Source of the DNA: Methanosarcinales archaeon
Lineage (GTDB): Archaea; Halobacteriota; Syntropharchaeia; Alkanophagales; Methanospirareceae
Assembly (NCBI GenBank): GCA_025464585.1
Contig: JAODGL010000089.1
Coordinates: 1-11,874 of the forward strand
Direction of reading: 5' to 3'
DNA: 11,874 bases
A program made the position numbers and the translations under genes. Below are positions 1 to 6,599 of the stretch, piece by piece. The notes under the pieces are model-generated. The model was given only the letters and a program-made list of their open reading frames with translations. It was not told the origin of the DNA and made no database searches. Positions within the stretch are counted from its first letter, which is position 1, and each line of letters begins with the position of its first letter.

Positions 1-165
1 CGAAGCCGGATGTTCGAGGCTTTTTTCGTAAAATTCAATGATTTTGTTTATTCTATCGAAGTTTAGCTTCTTTAGCGTTTCCGCTATTTCCTTTGCTGCA
101 CGCTCTGTCCACGCAATATACTCGGCTTCGTATTTCTTCTCTCCTCCTTCTCCCAAAGGGGTCAT
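1..165 (-). CDS. Partial hypothetical protein (N-terminal 55 residues; continues off the left edge)
   Basis: An open frame without a stop runs from an ATG at 165 down to base 1. It encodes a charged, probably helical N-terminus (starts MTPLGEGGEKKYEAEYIAW, then a Lys/Glu/Leu-rich helix to the window edge). A clear Shine-Dalgarno AGGTGA (176-171) precedes the ATG by 5 nt and overlaps the stop codon of the upstream coiled-coil gene, so the two are probably one transcript with coupled translation. The C-terminus is outside the window. I do not recognise the family. Possibilities range from an accessory partner of the coiled-coil protein to an unrelated small gene. Confidence is in the reading frame, not in any function. 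Confidence 0.6.
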   Translation of the reverse strand, partial: MTPLGEGGEKKYEAEYIAWTERAAKEIAETLKKLNFDRINKIIEFYEKSLEHPAS

Positions 166-170
166 TTTTT

Positions 171-563
171 TCACCTGGGCAATATCGCTAAGGTTATCGA
201 GACACCCATGCCGATAATTGCAATCAGTGTTGTAATTTGAATCGCAACCAACCATTTGAAATTTGAATCCAGCTTCTTGTTTGTTTCGTTAATTCGCCTA
301 TCTAACTTATCTGTGTTAGCATCAATTCGCCCATCTAACTTATCAATTCGCCCATCTAATTTATCTATTCTCTTGTCTAACTCGTCAAACCGTCTGTTCG
401 TCTCTTCCCTGAAGTCATCTATCCTCGTGTTCGTGTCATCTATCCGCCCGTCAATGTATTCCCTTAGCCCCCTTAATTCTTCACGGAGCATATCGAATAT
501 ACGGTCGTGCTCGCTTACCACTCCCTCTACCTTGCTCAGCCGCTCCTCTATTGATACAGCCAT
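171..563 (-). CDS. Small coiled-coil protein with C-terminal membrane anchor
   Basis: 130 residues. Residues 1-98 are almost entirely a heptad coiled coil (repeats of the type RIDKLDG and RIDDTNT around residues 39-98). A single hydrophobic segment follows at about 104-127 (WLVAIQITTLIAIIGMGVSI), then a short basic tail (PR). This is a tail-anchored or XhlA-like topology: cytoplasmic coiled coil, one membrane helix near the end. No enzymatic motif is visible, so I would expect a structural, scaffold or oligomerising role. The gene starts a minus-strand unit behind its own TATA-like box and is followed 5 bp later by a second small gene. The repetitive DNA (21-bp units) suggests the coiled coil changes length by unit gain or loss. 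The specific function is unknown. Confidence 0.75.
   Translation of the reverse strand: MAVSIEERLSKVEGVVSEHDRIFDMLREELRGLREYIDGRIDDTNTRIDDFREETNRRFDELDKRIDKLDGRIDKLDGRIDANTDKLDRRINETNKKLDSNFKWLVAIQITTLIAIIGMGVSITLAILPR
321..362. repeat. 21-bp tandem repeat (2 near-perfect units) inside the coiled-coil gene
   Basis: Bases 321-341 and 342-362 differ at one position (…CTAACTT versus …CTAATTT). Each unit encodes one heptad (RIDKLDG on the minus strand). Degenerate copies flank them at about 298-318 and 363-383. The repeat explains the internally periodic protein and is a plausible site of slippage. Confidence 0.75.
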
Positions 564-585
564 AATGATTGATTATGTCATACGA

Positions 586-595
586 CTATAAATAG
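586..595 (-). promoter_or_regulatory. TATA-like box for the coiled-coil gene
   Basis: Read on the minus strand the bases are CTATTTATAG. The centre lies about 27 nt upstream of the ATG at 563, the spacing expected for a leaderless archaeal transcript. No Shine-Dalgarno precedes that ATG, which agrees. The upstream side (CTCTAC) is a weak BRE. Confidence 0.5.
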
Positions 596-650
596 GTAGA
601 GGGAAACAAGACGCTTTTTCTTTTAATTTTAACGCATCCTGCATCACCAG

Positions 651-1691
651 CTAAAGACTTTCTCGTCCAGCCATTTTTTCCAGAATCTCGTATTCTTCAC
701 GTGTGTTCACAAATAAATGAACATTCCCAAGCTTAATTTTTCTCAATCCCGCATCTTTTGCCGCGTTATATGCTCCTATCATTTGCCACATATTAGGAGA
801 CGGGACATCCATCATTTTATACTCGGGGAAGAAAGCGAGGATAGTAAAAGGAATTTCTGTATCCACAACTGCTAACTCAGTCGCAATTTTGGCTATCTGG
901 TCTGTCTCTACCCAGCCGGGAATATATAGTGAGAGGACCTCTAAAACGAATCCTCTTTCCTTTATCTCCGCCGGAAGTTTCAAGATACGAGAATTCGATA
1001 CCCCCGTCAGCTTTCGATGTGTCTCCTCATCAAAAGCCTTTATATCCAGCCAGAAGGTATCTATTCCTGCCTGCTGGAATAAATCCAAATTATGTGGCGT
1101 TAATCCATACCCGTTAGTTTCAAAGAGCACCCAAACACGTTCATTTAATCCCTTTATCAATTCTGTGGTTTTTGCATAAAACCCTGGCTGGCATGCGAGG
1201 TCGCCCCCGGTGAATGCAACTATGTTCAGAGCAGGTCCCCAGCCTTGCGGACTCAATTCAATTTTGTCAACGCCAAGCACTCCCGGGCATCTCTTGCCCC
1301 TCTTACCATACATAACGCAACTTCCGCATCCGATACAAAGCTCACGTGCGTGCCAGCTCGTTGCGTGCTCCCTGCTTACAAAAGTGATCTCGTATTCGCC
1401 CAAATATTTCTCGACTTCTTTTGCCACATCGTAGGGAGACATCCAGTCACCTACGGCATTTTGAGTAAAATGCCATGAATGGCACTTTTTACATGAAAAA
1501 TTGCAGCCCGACTGGTAAATGGAAAGATAATGCTCAGGTCTTGAAAGGAAAATTGCATTTATTAACCGGTATGGAATTCCATCCTCGTACCTAAGCGTGG
1601 ATTCACAAGCTTTTCGCCATCTTCCCTCTTTAAAATCAAGCACCTGGCAACTCCCTTGCTCGAATCCCTGCTTAATTAGCTCACATTCCAT
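651..1691 (-). CDS. Radical SAM protein, PflA-like, with auxiliary [4Fe-4S] motif
   Basis: 346 residues. The radical SAM signature CNFSCKKC (C63, C67, C70) follows YLSIYQSG, the N-terminal layout of pyruvate-formate-lyase-activating-enzyme-like proteins. A TGGD motif at 161-164 corresponds to the SAM-binding GGE motif. Between them an insertion carries C119-x2-C122-x2-C125-x9-C135, typical of an extra iron-sulfur cluster, so the enzyme probably binds two clusters. WLDIKAFDEETHRKLTG (214-230) and an IPGW segment (257-260) match later strands of the barrel in this family. It is the second gene after mmp3, 12 bp downstream, with only a weak ribosome site (CAAGG). The substrate cannot be read from sequence. 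A peptide or protein substrate linked to the methane pathway is an inference from the neighbour. It is not the known MCR arginine methylase Mmp10, which has a different cysteine motif and a B12 domain. Confidence 0.85.
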   Translation of the reverse strand: MECELIKQGFEQGSCQVLDFKEGRWRKACESTLRYEDGIPYRLINAIFLSRPEHYLSIYQSGCNFSCKKCHSWHFTQNAVGDWMSPYDVAKEVEKYLGEYEITFVSREHATSWHARELCIGCGSCVMYGKRGKRCPGVLGVDKIELSPQGWGPALNIVAFTGGDLACQPGFYAKTTELIKGLNERVWVLFETNGYGLTPHNLDLFQQAGIDTFWLDIKAFDEETHRKLTGVSNSRILKLPAEIKERGFVLEVLSLYIPGWVETDQIAKIATELAVVDTEIPFTILAFFPEYKMMDVPSPNMWQMIGAYNAAKDAGLRKIKLGNVHLFVNTREEYEILEKMAGRESL

Positions 1692-1703
1692 GCCTTGAGC
1701 TTG

Positions 1704-3269
1704 CTAAGTTTTTTCCTTCACATAAATCGTATCCCCTTCTTTTAGCTTGCTGAGAAAAGACATAGTTGAAGGCGTGAGAGAGGAAAAAGAAAGTACGAGG
1801 TTAACACCATCGAAAGTCTCACCGGTGGGTCCGTACTTCTTGCTGTCGTCCAATCTAATTCCCATTAGCCCACGGTTTGCTCTGGACATGTTTGTAACCC
1901 CAAGAATCCCCTTTTTTACCTCTCCTTTTGGCAGGTTCTCAGGAACAAGTGTCCCGGCTTCGTCTGCGTTCCCCTGAAATAGCACCATCATCCCCGGGAC
2001 TGAAAAATGCACTCTTAAAATCCCTATTGGTCTGTTAATCAACCCCGTAAGCTTTCTGAAATACCACACGGTCTTTGGCGCCTCATCATAAAATAGCTCC
2101 ACCGGGAATACCCATTCCTTCTTTACCCCAATTGTTTTTACTTCTCCGACCTCCATGATATCCATAGTCAATGCTGGCTCCTGGTCCACAACCACTGCGT
2201 TATCATCCTTATTTCCTTCTCTCAACTGTCCGATGTCTTCACTCTCTAAATACTCTTCCGCTTCACGCTGTGTTTTCCCCACCACCGTCATCCACTTGGG
2301 CTCGGTGGTGACATGAACAGTATCCCCAAGTTGTGCGTAATCCATCAATTCCCCACCTTGTATTATTTCACCAAATACGTTATGAGAAGGATGAGGCAGC
2401 CTACTTTCCTTATATGCATACACTTTCCCCTTCTCACTCCCTGAGGTTCGGACCGACAGATAATATTTTGATCGGTAGCTGATGTTCTCAACCGGTAAAT
2501 TAAGACTTTTTAAAGCTTCTGAAGCCAGATAAGTATATGAAAGATCATCTATGTGGAAGAGACCATCTCTTGTAAGAGACAAGAAATGCTCACTTGACAT
2601 AGGTGCTTCTCGAAGGAGTTTTATTTTTGCAAAGGTGAATATCTCCTGTCCTTCTTTTATCTCGGTATTCAAGTCAGTGGTAACAACGCCAACTCGCTCC
2701 GCTTTTGTTACAATTGGGCTTATCTCCTCTATTCTATCACCCTCGCGCAAATCTGAAATGATGCCCCTTCCCCTCGTTAATTTCCCAATTATGGCATCCC
2801 CGCCAGTTCCATAAGCAGCTTCGTGCTCTCGCTTGCTTATCATAAGGTATGTCATGTTCGGATCAAAGCCGCCAAAGCCGAAGAAGACATCCCATTTCTT
2901 GTATTTATGCTCGCTTTTTTCTACACTTAAATTCGTCCTTATCGGACCAATACCGATTATATCCTCGCTTACCCAGCCTATTCTACCACTTTCACCGTGG
3001 AACCTCTTATAGACATCATGGAATAAAGACATCGCTCCCACTTCTTTTTCTCTGGCAATCTTTATCCTCGCCTCCCTCTTTGCTGCGGTCTTCAGGGAAA
3101 ATTCGTTCTTCAATGCTTCTCTCTTTATTTCTGAAACAATCGCTATTATACAGCCTTGTCGGTATGCACCGCCCAGCTCTTCGATAATATCACCTAACCT
3201 CCTACTTCTGACTTCCTGCAACTCACCATTGAACTTGACTTTCATACCTATATTTAAGAGAGAGAACAT
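1704..3269 (-). CDS. mmp3: Methanogenesis marker protein 3 (UPF0288 family)
   Basis: 521 residues, the usual length for UPF0288. A short beta-rich N-terminal domain (MKVKFNGELQEV, from residue 9) precedes a conserved middle with FGFGGFDPNMTYLMISKREH (130-149) and LTRGRGIISDLREGDRIEEI (164-183). The C-terminal third resembles a cyclophilin-like beta barrel (PKTVWYFRKLTGLINRPIGI, then HFSVPGMMVLFQG). The family is found in archaea carrying methyl-coenzyme M reductase; its biochemical role is not established to my knowledge. It leads a two-gene unit with the radical SAM gene. The start at 3269 is chosen because it lies 26 nt from the TATA core (leaderless). M9 (3245) is a possible alternative because the family-like sequence begins there, but it has no good ribosome site. 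Confidence 0.85.
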   Translation of the reverse strand: MFSLLNIGMKVKFNGELQEVRSRRLGDIIEELGGAYRQGCIIAIVSEIKREALKNEFSLKTAAKREARIKIAREKEVGAMSLFHDVYKRFHGESGRIGWVSEDIIGIGPIRTNLSVEKSEHKYKKWDVFFGFGGFDPNMTYLMISKREHEAAYGTGGDAIIGKLTRGRGIISDLREGDRIEEISPIVTKAERVGVVTTDLNTEIKEGQEIFTFAKIKLLREAPMSSEHFLSLTRDGLFHIDDLSYTYLASEALKSLNLPVENISYRSKYYLSVRTSGSEKGKVYAYKESRLPHPSHNVFGEIIQGGELMDYAQLGDTVHVTTEPKWMTVVGKTQREAEEYLESEDIGQLREGNKDDNAVVVDQEPALTMDIMEVGEVKTIGVKKEWVFPVELFYDEAPKTVWYFRKLTGLINRPIGILRVHFSVPGMMVLFQGNADEAGTLVPENLPKGEVKKGILGVTNMSRANRGLMGIRLDDSKKYGPTGETFDGVNLVLSFSSLTPSTMSFLSKLKEGDTIYVKEKT

Positions 3270-3290
3270 TTTAAAGTTTTTCTTTTTTCC

Positions 3291-3300
3291 TTTTTAAATC
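3291..3300. promoter_or_regulatory. Shared bidirectional TATA box between mmp3 and thyX
   Basis: TTTTTAAATC contains the palindromic core TTTAAA (3293-3298). The midpoint between the two start codons (3269 and 3321) is 3295, so the core serves both directions at about 26 nt, the spacing of archaeal leaderless promoters. Neither gene has a Shine-Dalgarno. Read toward mmp3 the upstream flank is purine-rich (CCAGAGA, BRE-like); read toward thyX it is pyrimidine-rich. The mmp3 direction may therefore be stronger. Confidence 0.6.
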
Positions 3301-3320
3301 TCTGGAATAATAAGTATGCA

Positions 3321-4061
3321 ATGGATGTGAAATTGCTTAGAGTAACAAAAGAAGGGATAGATTTAGTCTCGGAGGGGGCGAAGGTGAGCGGTGTTCCCCC
3401 GACACAAAGCGCAAGGGAAATTGTCGCGCTAATTACGGATAATGATTATTCATCGGTGCTCGAGCATATCTATTTCACCCTGGACATCTCAGGGATAAGT
3501 GTTGCAGTGAGCAGGGAACTGTTAGAGCACAGGATTGCCTCACACACCGCAAGGAGCACGAGGTATAAGGAAGAAAAGGGGTTTGATTACTATATTCCAA
3601 AAGGGTTAGAGCGAAGAGGGAAAGAAGAAGAGGCGAGGATTTACATGGATGCAATGAAAAACGCTAACGAAGCATACACAAAGTTGCGAGAACTTGGTGT
3701 TGCGAGAGAAGAAGCGAGATACGTCCTGCCACTGGCTTTGCATACGCATTATGTACTAACAATGAACGTCCGCAGCTTGATAAACTTCTTTATGCTCAGG
3801 CTCTGTGTACGAGCGTCACCTGAAATAAGAGAACTCGCAATGCGTATGTATAAGATATGTCTGGAAGAATACCCTGATATTTTCTCGAAGGTGTGGTGCC
3901 GGGGCTTCACGCTCGGCGTATGTCCAGAGAATAAAGTTAGACCCGGGGGATGTCCATTCAAAAAATTCTTGCCGGAGAAGCGTGAAGTGAAGGGTAGATT
4001 CGAGCGTGATGCAAAGAGGGTAATAGAGAAGGAACTGAAGGGTTTAGTTTTTATGAGGTGA
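3321..4061 (+). CDS. thyX: Flavin-dependent thymidylate synthase ThyX
   Basis: 246 residues, normal for ThyX. The enzyme makes dTMP from dUMP with a methylene-tetrahydropterin carbon and FAD. VLEHIYFTLDISGIS (46-60) matches the family's N-terminal LEH…F…GIS segment. The signature RHRx7S is present as E69-H-R71-x7-S79, followed by R81 (STRY). ARYVLP (132-137), NVRSLINFFMLR (149-160) and PEIRELA (167-173) match the substrate-binding helices. Two odd points: the first Arg of the signature is Glu, and the C-terminal tail has cysteines C193, C201 and C211 in a short stretch that could bind a metal. The gene is leaderless behind the shared TATA and heads an operon with the CBS protein; its stop lies inside that gene's ribosome binding site. 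Confidence 0.9.
   Translation: MDVKLLRVTKEGIDLVSEGAKVSGVPPTQSAREIVALITDNDYSSVLEHIYFTLDISGISVAVSRELLEHRIASHTARSTRYKEEKGFDYYIPKGLERRGKEEEARIYMDAMKNANEAYTKLRELGVAREEARYVLPLALHTHYVLTMNVRSLINFFMLRLCVRASPEIRELAMRMYKICLEEYPDIFSKVWCRGFTLGVCPENKVRPGGCPFKKFLPEKREVKGRFERDAKRVIEKELKGLVFMR
4055..4061 (+). promoter_or_regulatory. Shine-Dalgarno overlapping the thyX stop
   Basis: GAGGTGA sits 7 nt before the ATG at 4069 and contains the TGA of thyX. This fixes the start of the CBS gene and implies coupled translation. An ATG at 4061 reaches a stop after 8 codons and is not the start. Confidence 0.75.
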
Positions 4062-4068
4062 TGAAAAA

Positions 4069-5259
4069 ATGTTTGATGAACCTGTAATAGAAATAAGCAC
4101 GAGGGAAGTAACTGCGATTCCTCCCGATACTTCGATTGCGAAAGCTATCGGTGTCATGGAAAAAAACAACTTCCATAATCTGGTTGTGCCTGATAGAGAC
4201 AAGATATATCTTGTTAATATACAAGACCTGTTGGTGGCATCGAATCCAGAATCAAACGTGGATGGAGTCATGTTTAAGCCCCACTGCGTATATAAAGATA
4301 CACCAACCATCGACGCGATATGTGAGCTGATGGATAGCGGTCAGAGAGCTGCTCCGGTAGTTGACGATGATGACAAACTTGTAGGAATCGTCACGGAATA
4401 CGACATCATGAGAAGGGGGGCAGAGTCGCTCATCTTAAAAGATGTCGGTGTTACAGAGATAATGACCAGAAACCCGGTTTGCATAGCAGAGACGGACAGT
4501 ATTGGAAAAGCGAGGAGCATCATGAGAAAAAACAACATCGGACGTGTTCTTGTGGTTGATGCAAATAATAAATTAAAAGGCATAGTAACCGGGGGAGACA
4601 TTTTAAAGAAGATTTACAAGCCAAAAAGAAAGATGACCGTGGGGGAAGTGAAGGGGGAGAACATTCCAAGAATGGGGCAATCGGTCTCACTTATCCTGAG
4701 TTCCCCTGTGAGAACCGCCGACGTAGGTGCCAACCTCGCAGAAATAGCGAATTTGATGCAGAAATACGATATACGAGGTGTGCCTATTCTAAGGGAGGGG
4801 GTTCCAAAGGGGATTGTAACAATACAGGATATAATGAAGTATCTGAGAGGGCTTAAAGAGGAGCCAAAGGTGAAAGTAGAGCTTCAAGGAGCTCTCGATG
4901 AGGACTATAAGGAACTCGCAGAGAGGGTTATCGAAACAGAAGTGAGGAAAATGGTCAAAATCGCTAAGCGCGTGCATTGGATTAAGATTGTGATAAAAAA
5001 GGAGCGGGACAGAGGAGGAACGTCATATTATAAAATCAGTGCGCATGTGAAAACACCTGATAAATTGTATGTTGCTCAGAGCGAGCCGGGTGGTGTTCAA
5101 TCCCAAACAATGATAGCACAGGGAGCGGCGGAAGTAGAAGTAAGGGCAGGGAAGAGGAGATGGGATTTTATTGATGTGCTGAAGGATGCTTTGCTATCGG
5201 TTGAGGGACAGATAGAGGAAGACAAGAAAAAAAGGTTGAAGAATGGACGGTATTTTTAA
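4069..5259 (+). CDS. Four-CBS-domain protein with C-terminal HPF-like domain
   Basis: 396 residues. Four CBS repeats are visible at about 8-60, 66-116, 128-182 and 206-262. Repeats 2-4 end in the classic GIVTEYDIM, GIVTGGDIL and GIVTIQDIM, and two sit behind MTRNPV- and SSPVRT-type openings. CBS pairs bind adenosyl ligands such as AMP, ATP or SAM. Residues 267-388 form a separate alpha/beta domain: a first strand VKVELQG, a long helix (277-300), strands WIKIVIKK, YYKISAHV and KLYVAQSE, and a final helix DFIDVLKDALLSVEGQIEED. That order and the closing helix resemble ribosome hibernation promoting factor / RaiA. I infer a ribosome-associated factor gated by adenine nucleotides. Homology of the last domain is judged by eye; another RNA- or protein-binding role is possible. 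It is the second gene of the thyX operon. Confidence 0.75.
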   Translation: MFDEPVIEISTREVTAIPPDTSIAKAIGVMEKNNFHNLVVPDRDKIYLVNIQDLLVASNPESNVDGVMFKPHCVYKDTPTIDAICELMDSGQRAAPVVDDDDKLVGIVTEYDIMRRGAESLILKDVGVTEIMTRNPVCIAETDSIGKARSIMRKNNIGRVLVVDANNKLKGIVTGGDILKKIYKPKRKMTVGEVKGENIPRMGQSVSLILSSPVRTADVGANLAEIANLMQKYDIRGVPILREGVPKGIVTIQDIMKYLRGLKEEPKVKVELQGALDEDYKELAERVIETEVRKMVKIAKRVHWIKIVIKKERDRGGTSYYKISAHVKTPDKLYVAQSEPGGVQSQTMIAQGAAEVEVRAGKRRWDFIDVLKDALLSVEGQIEEDKKKRLKNGRYF

Positions 5260-5262
5260 AAA
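5253..5262. terminator. Bidirectional T5A5 terminator at convergent gene ends
   Basis: TTTTTAAAAA is a perfect palindrome that contains both stop codons (TAA at 5257-5259 plus, TAA at 5258-5256 minus). Each strand reads a run of five T at its gene end; the minus strand reads TTTCTTTTT. Archaeal RNA polymerase terminates at short U-runs, so one element could end both transcripts. Confidence 0.5.
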
Positions 5263-6146
5263 GAAAGTTTGTAAGGCAGCCCTTTTCTACAACCATACTC
5301 ACGTATGCAGAACGAGGCAACTAAATTACCCGTTCTGCCGCTTTCATAGATTCCCTTTTCACGGAGCAAACCAAACAAAAAACCTGCTGCAAATGCATCA
5401 CCTGCGCCTGTTGTATCCACCACATCCGTTGGATACGCATCTATCAAATGCGATTCTCCGGTGGTATCCGCGACATAACAGCCTCTTTCGCCTAAAGTCA
5501 GAGAAACAATCTTAGCACCGATGTTCAAGAGCCTTTCAGCACCTTTTTCATAGTTCTCCCCCTTTAACAATGATTTTAATTCACGGATACTGAGAAAAAT
5601 CACTTCACTTCGCTCTATTAACTCTACCAAATCCTCAAGCTTGTAATTGAAGCAGAGCATACCGGGACTAAAACTGAGCTTCGCCTTTACTCTGCTCGTC
5701 AATTCGGATTGCATGTCCAGCTGCTCTTTGCTCACGAATGAACTCATGTGTAGGAACTTCGCGTGGTCTATAAATTCCATATCTATATGCTCCATGCACA
5801 ACCGGTCATTCACACCTGGGAGGATATAAAGTGCTCTTTCCCCTTTGGCATCCACGAATGCAATAGCAGCGCCAGTGCACCCGTTCTCTTTTCTTAGTCT
5901 CGTCTCCACTCCTTCTTTTCTGAATTCTTCCAGAATTAGTTCGCCTTCTTCGTCATTACCTACAATCCCTACAAAACCAACATCAATACCTAATCTCGCT
6001 AATGCAACGATTGTATTTGCTGCGGAACCCCCTGGTGCCTTTTTAACAGCTAAAATCCCTACTTCTTCCCCTTCTTTCGCTATTCGCTCCACAGCATACA
6101 GAACATCGTAATTCAAGGCTCCTAAACCAATTACTTCTTTTCCCAT
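5256..6146 (-). CDS. PfkB-family carbohydrate / nucleoside kinase
   Basis: 296 residues, typical of the ribokinase (PfkB) fold. The N-terminus VIGLGALNYDVLYAVERI matches the family's first strand and substrate-binding Asp. PGGSAANT (38-45) is the first PfkB signature, and DTTGAGDAFAAGFL (244-257) is the second, with D250 as the catalytic base and the GAGD anion hole. NDEEGE (64-69) is the usual NDxxG segment. The substrate cannot be assigned; ribokinase-type archaeal members act on sugars, nucleosides or cofactor precursors. The gene is monocistronic here, divergent from the small acidic gene and convergent with the CBS gene. The start has no Shine-Dalgarno; the A-rich sequence AAATAAAGAAAAAC lies directly before it. 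Confidence 0.85.
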   Translation of the reverse strand: MGKEVIGLGALNYDVLYAVERIAKEGEEVGILAVKKAPGGSAANTIVALARLGIDVGFVGIVGNDEEGELILEEFRKEGVETRLRKENGCTGAAIAFVDAKGERALYILPGVNDRLCMEHIDMEFIDHAKFLHMSSFVSKEQLDMQSELTSRVKAKLSFSPGMLCFNYKLEDLVELIERSEVIFLSIRELKSLLKGENYEKGAERLLNIGAKIVSLTLGERGCYVADTTGESHLIDAYPTDVVDTTGAGDAFAAGFLFGLLREKGIYESGRTGNLVASFCIREYGCRKGLPYKLSF

Positions 6147-6173
6147 GTTTTTCTTTATTTATAAATCAAAAAT

Positions 6174-6190
6174 CGAAAAATATTTAAATA
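6174..6190 (+). promoter_or_regulatory. BRE plus TATA box in the pfkB / small-gene divergent region
   Basis: CGAAAAA (6174-6180) is a textbook purine-rich BRE, directly followed by the palindrome TATTTAAATA (6181-6190). In the plus direction the expected start site is near 6210, giving a leader of about 22 nt for the gene at 6233. The same TATA could drive the kinase gene (start 6146) with a leader of about 14 nt. A second candidate for the kinase, TTTATAAAT (6158-6166), is too near its ATG. Confidence 0.55.
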
Positions 6191-6232
6191 GCAGAAAATT
6201 TCATTTCATTTGCTGTTGCTGTTGCAAGCCCG

Positions 6233-6589
6233 ATGGTAGAAGAAGCGGAAGAGGAAGAGGAAAAAGTACCGGAGACTTTTTTGAAAGTAGTGAGCGAGTT
6301 TTATAAGGAAAGTGACATGATTTTTAAAGAATTTGATGCGATACACGACAATTATTCAAAGGGCGCGGATATTATAGAAGACTTGAAAAAGTTTAGAAGC
6401 AAAAGACCAAGTGTTTTTGGATTGATTTACGACATCTTTCATAAAGAGGTGGAACTTGAAGATAAGATTGACAGAGCGGGGATAGAGAAAAAAGAAAGGG
6501 ACAAGATACTTGAGTTTAGGGAGCGTTTCTCGGATTTAGCTGATGAGATAGATATACTTGTTCTCGGAGAATTGGGATTAGGCAGGTAA
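6233..6589 (+). CDS. Small acidic helical protein, unknown function
   Basis: 118 residues. A very acidic N-terminus (EEAEEEEE, residues 3-10) leads into a predicted all-helical protein rich in Lys/Glu/Asp/Phe. Segments such as ETFLKVVSEFYKESDMIFKE and ERDKILEFRERFSDLADEID look like amphipathic helices. There is no signal peptide, membrane segment, cysteine or recognised catalytic motif. It has its own BRE/TATA promoter and no clear Shine-Dalgarno, and it ends 10 bp from the convergent coaE stop. I do not recognise the family. The single-gene promoter and even codon use suggest a real, expressed gene, perhaps lineage-specific. Confidence 0.7.
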   Translation: MVEEAEEEEEKVPETFLKVVSEFYKESDMIFKEFDAIHDNYSKGADIIEDLKKFRSKRPSVFGLIYDIFHKEVELEDKIDRAGIEKKERDKILEFRERFSDLADEIDILVLGELGLGR

Positions 6590-6599
6590 TATCAAGAAA

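Noticed and set aside
256..591. Plus-strand open frame, Ser/Leu/Arg-rich, opposite the coiled-coil gene
   Set aside because: Its repetitive composition is the antisense of the heptad repeats; no promoter or ribosome site; the minus-strand protein has a sensible coiled-coil and membrane layout.
1698..1750. Two copies of AGCTTGCT flanking the mmp3 end
   Set aside because: Eight bases only, one copy inside coding sequence, no symmetry or further copies that would suggest a mobile element or binding site.
3245..3269. Later start (Met9) for mmp3
   Set aside because: Kept only as an alternative: it has no ribosome site at proper distance, while the ATG at 3269 fits a leaderless transcript from the TATA core.
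6210..6224. TGCTGT repeats, echoing the CAACAG run at 10051-10068
   Set aside because: Short simple-sequence similarity on opposite strands; the second run is explained by six Gln codons, so no shared element is supported.
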